Assembly: GCA_031275955.1 (NCBI GenBank)
Contig: JAISNZ010000187.1
Span: forward strand, 1 to 9,365
From: Desulfovibrio sp.
Lineage (GTDB): Bacteria; Desulfobacterota; Desulfovibrionia; Desulfovibrionales; Desulfovibrionaceae
DNA length: 9,365 nt
Reading direction: 5' to 3'
Below are positions 1 to 5,276 of the stretch, piece by piece; position 1 is the stretch's first letter; each line of letters opens with the position of its first letter. Position numbers and translations under genes: made by a program. A model generated the notes under the pieces. That model was not told where the DNA came from. It saw only the letters and a program-made list of their open reading frames with translations, and made no database searches.

Positions 1-79
1 GTTCTGCCTGCATTTGCCTTCCTCCCGGCGCGGATGTACACTTTTGCCCGCGGGAGGCAAACAACCCCTCCCCACCGCC

Positions 80-544
80 ATGAAAACGATTCGCATCCTG
101 GCGGTCGGCCGGCTGAAAACTCCCTTCTGGCTGGCCGCCTCCCAACACTACCAGGGCCGCCTTGCCCATTCCTTCCGCCTGGAGGAAATCCTTGTCAAGG
201 ACGCCCCGGCCGGCGCGTCCCCGCAGGAACGCCGGGAGACGGAAGCCAGGCGCCTCTCCGGGGCGATCCGCCCCGGAGATATCCGCATCTGCCTGGACGA
301 ACGCGGGACCGCCCGGACCTCCGAGGCCTTCGCCGCCTTTCTGCAAGGCCTTTTCCACTCCGGCAGAACGCCCTGTTTCCTCCTGGGCGGCCCCTTCGGC
401 CTGGCCGACTCCCTCAAAACCCGGAGCGACCATCTGCTCAGCTTAGGTCCGCTGACCCTGCCCCACGAACTGGCCCGGGTCGTCCTCCTGGAACAGATCT
501 ACCGCGCCCGGACCATCCTGGACAAAACAGGCTATCATCATTAG
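80..544 (+). CDS. rlmH: 23S rRNA (pseudouridine-1915-N3) methyltransferase RlmH
   Basis: This 154-residue protein matches the RlmH family in length (about 155) and sequence. RlmH is a small SPOUT-fold, SAM-dependent enzyme that methylates N3 of pseudouridine 1915 in helix 69 of 23S rRNA, acting on assembled 70S ribosomes in the cytoplasm. The N-terminus (MKTIRILAVGRLKTPFW) has the family's opening strand. An LDERG segment lies at residues 72-76, the GGPFG cofactor-loop motif of the SPOUT knot at 103-107, and the LTLPHELAR...EQIYRA helix near 126-143. The chain ends in the typical Tyr-His-His. The ATG at 80 is chosen because the family homology begins there. No good Shine-Dalgarno precedes it: the nearest purine run, GGGAGG at 52-57, is 22 bases away. 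The stop codon lies 9 bases from the convergent pglB stop. Family assignment is secure. Confidence 0.96.
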   Translation: MKTIRILAVGRLKTPFWLAASQHYQGRLAHSFRLEEILVKDAPAGASPQERRETEARRLSGAIRPGDIRICLDERGTARTSEAFAAFLQGLFHSGRTPCFLLGGPFGLADSLKTRSDHLLSLGPLTLPHELARVVLLEQIYRARTILDKTGYHH

Positions 545-553
545 GGAAATCCT

Positions 554-3103
554 TCAGAGCACTTCATAAATCCGGGTATACACGTCATCATAAACCAGAC
601 GGAAATAGGGCGCAATGCGCGGGTCCTCCGGCGGGCGGAGCAGCAACTGCGCCATCATCGTGTTGTAGTAGACGGAATCCACCACGATTTTGTCGTTGGA
701 GACGCCGGAAAAGGCCAGCCTTCCCCGCCGTCCTTTCCAGAAGCGGGCCAGGAGATCGTTCCTGTCCCGATCCTCCGGGTAGGCCCACTCCGGCGGCAGG
801 GGGTTGAAAATAAAGTGGTAGCCCTCGGTGCGGTTATAGGCGACATGCTCAACGCCCTGGGGAGAGAAGACGTCAATGCTGCCGGCGTACACGGGCTGTC
901 CGTTGGGGGAACGCACCCGGCCCGTGGTCAGGGTATATTCCAGGGCCTGGGAAATGTTGTTCATCAGCGCCCCCGCGCCGCTGCGCCGGACGAAATTCCA
1001 GGAACCGTAGCGGGTCACCCACAGGCCCAGGCGGAGCAGCTCAAAACTGACCACCAGGTATTGCCGTCCCGGGGCCTCAAGGAGGGGGAAGGCCGGATCC
1101 CCCAGTCGCTCCATCAGGGCCTGGGCCTCCGTGGCCGAGAGGTTCTCGAAGACTTTGGCCGGGGTATTTTCCTTGAGGGCCGTATATTTGATCACCTGCC
1201 GGGCGAAGCGGGGATCGGCCGTCGTGTACACGGCGGCCGGCAGGTACAGGGAAGGCCCGCCGTGTCTGGCCCCATCGGCAATGGTCGCGCGGGCGGCAAA
1301 ATGATGGGCGGCGTATCCCCAATCCCACCAGTTCCAGATCACGCTCTCCCGGGGAGTGTGATCCTTGAGGAAACGCAGGGCCGCCGCCTGTTCCCGGCTG
1401 ATGACCGGCCCCTGGCTGTAGTCGGGCAGGAAGGCCAGCAGCGGCCAGGCGAGGACAAGGCAGAGCAGGAGGCACCAGAGGAAGCGCAGGGCTTCTTCCC
1501 CCTGCCGCACGCGGACGATGAGGGGCGAACGGGCCATAAGCCCGAGGATGAAGGGGGCAACCCGCTTTCCGCTCCGCCGGAGCAGGGGGCGGGAGCGGAA
1601 AAAGATCTGCTCGCAGAGGATTCCGCCGGCCATGCACAGGGCCAGGGCCAGTCCCGGAGGGCCGAACATGGTCATGCGCCCGCCCATGTGCAGGCTCATA
1701 AAGGCCAGGCCCAGCAGGGGCGCGTACCACAACAGGGCGGGGAAGAACAGGATTCCCGTGACAAAGGCCAGAAAACCAAGCAGGGCGACGATATCGTAGG
1801 GGTACACATAGGCGGGAAGATCCGCGCAATCGATGATCTGGACCTCAATAACCGACTGGGCCACGGAGGGAAAGATCAGGGGGTCCTCCAGCGCCGTGGA
1901 CAGGCTGCTGAGGTCTCCGCCGCGCTGGATATAGGCGACCAGGGAACGCTGCATGGCCGCGAACACCCCGGTATCGCAGACCAGGACAAGGACCGCCGCC
2001 CACAGGCCCGCAAGGCAGAGCCGGCTCCAGAGTATCCGCCGTCCCAGGCGGGCCGGAGGGGAAAGGGGACCGGACTCCTCAGTTTCCGGCAGGATGCCCA
2101 GGCCCCCGGCATAGGCCAGGGCGAAAACCATTCCCGGCAGGCCGGCCAGCAGGGGAAGGACATGGCAAAGAGCCGCCCGCAGGAGGAGATCCCTTCCCCC
2201 CCGCGGTCCCAGGACCAGGATCAGCAGGGGAATCAACAGGCTGGAAAAACGGACCAGATAGGGAAAGAGGGAATGCCAGTCCTGGGTCCAGTGGCCGAAC
2301 AGGCCGGAAAGGGCCAGAAACAGGGTCCAGGGCCAAGGGAAGATGCCCCGGCGCAGGGCAGCGCGCCCCATCTCCAAAACGCCGGCCCGGCCGGAAGACC
2401 CGAAAAACCAGCGGGGAAAGGGGGGCTCCGGAACAAAGGGGAGACAGGAACTATCCCCTGTTTCTCCTTTCTCCCGCGCGCGCCTCCGGAAAAAAGCGGC
2501 CAGAAGATCCGCGGGACAGGCCAGCCAGGGAGTGAGCCACAAGGCCGGGGCAAACCCCAGAAGAACGGCGAAGAGGAGAACCACCAGATCCGTGTCGTAA
2601 AACCCCAGCAGGGTGCGGGCAAAAAAACCTGGGGAAAAGGAGACCAGAAGGCCCGCGCAGACTCCGGCCCAGGGATAGCCCAGGCCCCAGCCCCACAGGA
2701 AGACGGCCACCGCCGAAAGCGCCCCCAGCACAGGCGGCAGCCAGAATCCCAGATTGGCCGGGGTCATGCCGGTGATTCCGGCCAGAATCCGCACCAGCTC
2801 GGACATGGGATGCCCGGTCCCGAATTCGAAACCTTCCGCTCCGGCTATCCAATGGTAGGCGTCATGAGTGGCCAGCAGGCGCTCACCGTCCAGCATATAG
2901 GCGGGGCTGCCCCAATAGGGCAATTCCAGCAGACGCCCCCCCAGGGCGAGCAGGAAGGACAGGGCCGCGGCAAGCGCGAATACGGCCAGCCGCCTGCCCC
3001 GGCTCTGTTCCGCTCCCTCCACCCGGATGCCCGGCGGCAGGAAGACGGGGAGGGTATGAAAAAAGAAGCGGCGGCTCCAGCCAAACATGCCGGGAATCCT
3101 CAT
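554..3103 (-). CDS. pglB: PglB/STT3-family oligosaccharyltransferase (N-glycosylation)
   Basis: This 849-residue polytopic membrane protein should transfer a lipid-linked glycan to asparagine in secreted proteins, with its active site facing the periplasm. Family motifs appear in order: a catalytic acidic residue in HDAYHW (D81), the second acidic motif GFYDTD (D170, D172), the external-loop motif SVIE (E420), GGR (R476, equivalent to the lipid-phosphate-contacting Arg375 of C. lari PglB), and WWDWG (592-596), a variant of WWDYG. Many hydrophobic segments precede a soluble C-terminal domain from about residue 560. It is longer than Campylobacter PglB (about 713), partly through a polar, probably cytoplasmic insertion near 205-252. 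The residue matching C. lari Arg331 is Tyr432, so an acidic residue at sequon position -2 may not be required. The start overlaps the rsmG stop (ATGA) and has no clear ribosome-binding site, suggesting translational coupling. The family is certain; the acceptor rule is inferred. Confidence 0.93.
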   Translation of the reverse strand: MRIPGMFGWSRRFFFHTLPVFLPPGIRVEGAEQSRGRRLAVFALAAALSFLLALGGRLLELPYWGSPAYMLDGERLLATHDAYHWIAGAEGFEFGTGHPMSELVRILAGITGMTPANLGFWLPPVLGALSAVAVFLWGWGLGYPWAGVCAGLLVSFSPGFFARTLLGFYDTDLVVLLFAVLLGFAPALWLTPWLACPADLLAAFFRRRAREKGETGDSSCLPFVPEPPFPRWFFGSSGRAGVLEMGRAALRRGIFPWPWTLFLALSGLFGHWTQDWHSLFPYLVRFSSLLIPLLILVLGPRGGRDLLLRAALCHVLPLLAGLPGMVFALAYAGGLGILPETEESGPLSPPARLGRRILWSRLCLAGLWAAVLVLVCDTGVFAAMQRSLVAYIQRGGDLSSLSTALEDPLIFPSVAQSVIEVQIIDCADLPAYVYPYDIVALLGFLAFVTGILFFPALLWYAPLLGLAFMSLHMGGRMTMFGPPGLALALCMAGGILCEQIFFRSRPLLRRSGKRVAPFILGLMARSPLIVRVRQGEEALRFLWCLLLCLVLAWPLLAFLPDYSQGPVISREQAAALRFLKDHTPRESVIWNWWDWGYAAHHFAARATIADGARHGGPSLYLPAAVYTTADPRFARQVIKYTALKENTPAKVFENLSATEAQALMERLGDPAFPLLEAPGRQYLVVSFELLRLGLWVTRYGSWNFVRRSGAGALMNNISQALEYTLTTGRVRSPNGQPVYAGSIDVFSPQGVEHVAYNRTEGYHFIFNPLPPEWAYPEDRDRNDLLARFWKGRRGRLAFSGVSNDKIVVDSVYYNTMMAQLLLRPPEDPRIAPYFRLVYDDVYTRIYEVL

Positions 3104-3792
3104 TCAAAGACAGTATCAGGAGTAAAGACCCAGAAATGACGCCTGTCGTTCGCGCCGGCCGCATAGGCCCGTTGCGCCAGCAGGGACCATCCTTCCGGCG
3201 GCGGCGGGGCCGGGGTCAGGGCCAGAAAGAGGCAGCAGCCGCGGGGGGCGATGTGCCCGGAGACCAGGGCCAAAACCTGTTCCCAGGGCATAAAGGCCCG
3301 GCTGAGAACGAGATCCGCCGAAAAATGCCCTGCCAGAAAGGCTTCCGCCCGCCCCCGGTAGACCCGTACCCCCGGCAGGGGACAGACGGCCAGCACGGTC
3401 TGCAGAAAGGCGGACCGCCTGTCCCGCGCTTCAATGAGCGTATAGCTTCCCCGCCGCCAGAGCAGACGCAGGGGAATGCCCGGCAACCCGGCGCCGGCTC
3501 CCAGATCCCACGTTTCCGGCGCTTCCGGCAGGGACAACTCCCGCAGGAAATCGGCCAGATGCAGACTGTCCGCCACCAGATCGCGCAAAACAGCGGCCGG
3601 GTCCGAAGGCCCCACCAGATTCATGACCCGGTTCCACTTGCAGAGCAGGGAAAGATAGAGGGCAAGGCCGTCAGCCTCTGTCCGGGACAGGGGAAACCCC
3701 CTCTCCGCGCACCAGGAGCGGATCTCTTCCGCTCCGAGATCCCGCTTGCCGGCAGAGGAACTCCGCGCGGCATCTTTTTTTCCGCTCCTCAT
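3100..3792 (-). CDS. rsmG: 16S rRNA (guanine-527-N7) methyltransferase RsmG (GidB)
   Basis: RsmG uses SAM to methylate N7 of G527 in the 530 loop of 16S rRNA. In other bacteria, loss of this enzyme gives low-level streptomycin resistance. The 230-residue product shows the KWNRVMNL segment (52-59), the ADSL motif (74-77), the SAM-binding loop DLGAGAGLPGIPL (96-108), the acidic strand end LIEARDRRSAFL (119-130) and the SRAF motif (164-167). It is slightly longer than E. coli RsmG (207) because of a basic, Ser-rich N-terminal tail of about 20 residues. The ATG at 3792 has a GAGG seven bases upstream, supporting that start. The gene lies 62 bases after thiD with no terminator visible between them. 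Its TGA overlaps the pglB ATG, so it is probably the middle gene of a thiD-rsmG-pglB operon. The identification is secure. Confidence 0.95.
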   Translation of the reverse strand: MRSGKKDAARSSSAGKRDLGAEEIRSWCAERGFPLSRTEADGLALYLSLLCKWNRVMNLVGPSDPAAVLRDLVADSLHLADFLRELSLPEAPETWDLGAGAGLPGIPLRLLWRRGSYTLIEARDRRSAFLQTVLAVCPLPGVRVYRGRAEAFLAGHFSADLVLSRAFMPWEQVLALVSGHIAPRGCCLFLALTPAPPPPEGWSLLAQRAYAAGANDRRHFWVFTPDTVFE

Positions 3793-3854
3793 GGCCGATC
3801 CTCACAACAGCGCGCAGCCCGGGACTCCGATGCCGTTTTGATCTGAAATTCGGA

Positions 3855-4679
3855 TTAGCCCCTGCCGGCCATGAAATCCGGGGAACCGGAGCCGAGGCCA
3901 GGGGCATAGCCCGCCGCCAGGGCGCGCGTCAGGTAGGCCTGGGCCAGACGGATACTGTCTTCCAGAGTATGCTCAAGGCCCAGAAAAAAGGCGATGGCGG
4001 CGGAGAGGGTACAGCCGGTGCCGTGGTTGTTGGCGGTCTCCACCCGCGCGTGGGGCAGGGGAAGAAGCGGCCTTCCGGGCAGGGCCAGCCAGTCCACAAG
4101 GCTCTTTTCCGTATCGTATTCGGGGAAATGCCCTCCCTTGATCAATACCGACCGGGCGCCCTTGCCCAGAAGGGCGGCGGCGGCTCCGGCCACGTCGGAG
4201 ATCCCGGCAATGGTCCGGCCGGAAAGAAGCTCCGCCTCGAATTTATTGGGGGTCAGGCAAAGGGCCAGAGGGAGAATATCCCGAATCAGCGTTTCCACGG
4301 CGTCATCCCGCAACAGGGAATAGCCGGACTGGCTCACGCTGACGGGATCCACCACCAGGGGGAAATCCGCCCCGGCCAGTTCCCGGGCCAGGGTCTCCAT
4401 GATCCCGGCCGCGTAGAGCATGCCGGTCTTCGCCGCCTTGACGGGAAAACCGTCCCGCACCGTCCGCAATTGCAGGCGGATGAAATCCTCCGGAAGGGGA
4501 TGGATGCCCCGGACCTCGGCTCCGTTCTGGGCCGTAAGGGCTACCAGGACAGAGGTCCCGAACCCCCCGAGGGCGGTGATGGTCTTGAGATCCGCCTGAA
4601 TGCCCGCCCCGCCGCCGGAATCGGAGGTGGCAATGGTCAGAATGACCGGATGGGCGCGGTTCTGTTCCACAGGCGTCAC
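3855..4679 (-). CDS. thiD: Hydroxymethylpyrimidine/phosphomethylpyrimidine kinase ThiD
   Basis: ThiD phosphorylates HMP to HMP-P and then to HMP-PP, the pyrimidine half of thiamine. It is a cytoplasmic ribokinase-fold enzyme. The 274-residue protein carries DSGGGAGIQADLK (20-32), TAQN (49-52, its Gln probably contacting HMP), KTGML (84-88), DPVSVSQSG (111-119), TPNKFEAE (143-150), KGGH (181-184) and the anion-hole motif HGTGCTLSAAIA (219-230) with the conserved Cys223. The 111-119 motif usually reads DPVMVAKSG, so a normally conserved Lys is Gln here. The start is a GTG at 4679, preceded three bases away by GGGGAGG. A second in-frame GTG three codons on is an alternative, with a longer 12-base spacer. 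No ThiE or ThiM domain is fused, and no TPP riboswitch is visible upstream. It is probably the first gene of the operon with rsmG and pglB. Confidence 0.95.
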   Translation of the reverse strand: MTPVEQNRAHPVILTIATSDSGGGAGIQADLKTITALGGFGTSVLVALTAQNGAEVRGIHPLPEDFIRLQLRTVRDGFPVKAAKTGMLYAAGIMETLARELAGADFPLVVDPVSVSQSGYSLLRDDAVETLIRDILPLALCLTPNKFEAELLSGRTIAGISDVAGAAAALLGKGARSVLIKGGHFPEYDTEKSLVDWLALPGRPLLPLPHARVETANNHGTGCTLSAAIAFFLGLEHTLEDSIRLAQAYLTRALAAGYAPGLGSGSPDFMAGRG

Positions 4680-4697
4680 AATCCTCCCCTGTCGCTT

Positions 4698-4728
4698 TTC
4701 CCCTATCCGGGCCGTTCCCGTCTGTCAA
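4698..4728 (-). promoter_or_regulatory. Possible promoter upstream of thiD
   Basis: On the minus strand a perfect -35-like TTGACA lies at 4728-4723. Seventeen bases on is a poor -10 (TAGGGG), in the context GGATAGGGG. The site is about 45 bases upstream of the thiD GTG. An AT-rich island at about 4761-4800, containing TAATAT/TATAGT-like sequences and an ACTAT...ATAGT dyad (4782-4797), is an alternative promoter. Neither is convincing alone. Confidence 0.3.
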
Positions 4729-4876
4729 GAAGCCCGCGGGGTTGCCGCAGGGCTGACGCATCTAATTTTTTGATTTAATTCACTATATTACAATAGTTGG
4801 CTTTCAGATTCGCGGCGGCGGCAAAGCCGCCTTGCTTCTCACGAAGCCTACGGCTTCGGGCGATGCTTGCGCATCG

Positions 4877-4914
4877 CCCCAGGGCTGACGCAATAAGATG
4901 CGTCAGCCCTGGGG
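4877..4914. repeat. 16-bp perfect inverted repeat with 6-base loop
   Basis: The arms at 4877-4892 and 4899-4914 are perfectly complementary over 16 bp, beginning CCCCAGGGCTGACGCA, around the loop ATAAGA. The left arm shares three bases with the preceding GGGCGATGC/GCATCGCCC hairpin, so the two structures compete. No T-run follows on either strand, so it is not an obvious intrinsic terminator. Confidence 0.85.
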
Positions 4915-4983
4915 GTTGCCGCCGGGCAAAGGAGCGGTGATCCGAAATGAGGGCGCGGGGGCATCATGCCCCTGCTGGGGGAG

Positions 4984-5008
4984 TTTGAGGGGGCAAAGCC
5001 CCCTCAAA
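4984..5008 (-). terminator. Candidate terminator after the 76-residue gene
   Basis: An 11-bp perfect stem (TTTGAGGGGGC / GCCCCCTCAAA, AAA/TTT loop) begins 20 bases past the stop codon of the minus-strand gene ending at 5029. The outer arms supply A/T pairs, but no clear T-run follows on the minus strand, so it may be a weak terminator, an mRNA 3'-end stabiliser, or part of the repeat cluster. A weaker AGGGAA/TTCCCT dyad (5008-5030) adjoins it. Confidence 0.45.
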
Positions 5009-5028
5009 GGGAATAAATCAGTGTTTCC

Positions 5029-5259
5029 CTAAATCCGGTTGTCGGTCAGATGTCCGGTAAGGAGTTCGGGGGAAAGGACCTCCCGTGTCCCGGAGGAGTC
5101 GGGCTCAGGGGCGTATTGCGCGGTAAGGGCGCGTTTGTGCAGGACATAGCCCATATTTTCCTGAGCCACGGTAATGCTGCCGCGGCGCAAGGCGTCCGCG
5201 ACGCGTTCCCGCCAGAAGGCAATCATTTTTTCGGAGTGAACGCTAAGGGCTTGGGGCAT
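5029..5259 (-). CDS. Small hypothetical protein (76 aa)
   Basis: I do not recognise this family. The ATG at 5259 is preceded by AGGAG with a six-base spacer, a better start than the TTG at 5274 that would add five residues. The predicted protein (MPQALSVHSEKMIAFWRERV...) has a charged, probably helical first half and a polar, Pro/Ser/Thr-rich second half. It has no signal peptide, membrane segment, cysteine or DNA-binding motif that I can see. It begins 17 bases after the stop of the 884-residue membrane-protein gene, so the two are almost certainly co-transcribed and may work together. The good ribosome-binding site and tight spacing are the main evidence that it is real. No function is proposed. 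Confidence 0.6.
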   Translation of the reverse strand: MPQALSVHSEKMIAFWRERVADALRRGSITVAQENMGYVLHKRALTAQYAPEPDSSGTREVLSPELLTGHLTDNRI

Positions 5260-5276
5260 GGCGCTCTCCTGCAAGC

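Larger units (their letters stand above)
4738..5028. repeat. Hairpin- and repeat-rich intergenic region (REP/MITE-like)
   Basis: No gene is apparent between the thiD start and the 76-residue ORF. The region instead holds a series of back-to-back inverted repeats: GGCGGC/GCCGCC (4817-4831, loop AAA), CGAAGCC/GGCTTCG (4842-4858), GGGCGATGC/GCATCGCCC (4858-4879), a 16-bp perfect stem (4877-4914), GGGGCA/TGCCCC (4958-4972) and an 11-bp stem (4984-5008). Short motifs recur: CAGGGCTGACGCA at 4748-4760 and 4880-4892 and inverted at 4899-4911, and GGGGTTGCCGC at 4738-4748 and 4912-4922. The pattern suggests dispersed intergenic repeats of REP or MITE type. Copy number elsewhere in the genome cannot be seen from this window. 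Confidence 0.7.

Noticed and set aside
14..60. Weak inverted repeat CCTCCCG...CGGGAGG before rlmH as a terminator or regulatory hairpin
   Set aside because: It has only 7 bp, a 23-base loop and no following T-run. The upstream gene is outside the window, so it cannot be interpreted.
815..3139. Long plus-strand open frame (about 774 codons) opposite the oligosaccharyltransferase gene
   Set aside because: The translation is low-complexity, rich in Gly, Gln, Pro and Arg, and has no recognisable domain. It is the antisense shadow of a GC-rich membrane-protein gene whose motifs are all on the minus strand.
4680..4800. TPP riboswitch upstream of thiD
   Set aside because: I looked for the conserved CUGAGA and ACCUGAUCUGGAUAAU-type elements on the minus strand and found neither.
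4738..5028. CRISPR array in the repeat-rich intergenic region
   Set aside because: The repeats are unequal inverted repeats placed back to back, with no regular direct repeats or unique spacers of constant length.
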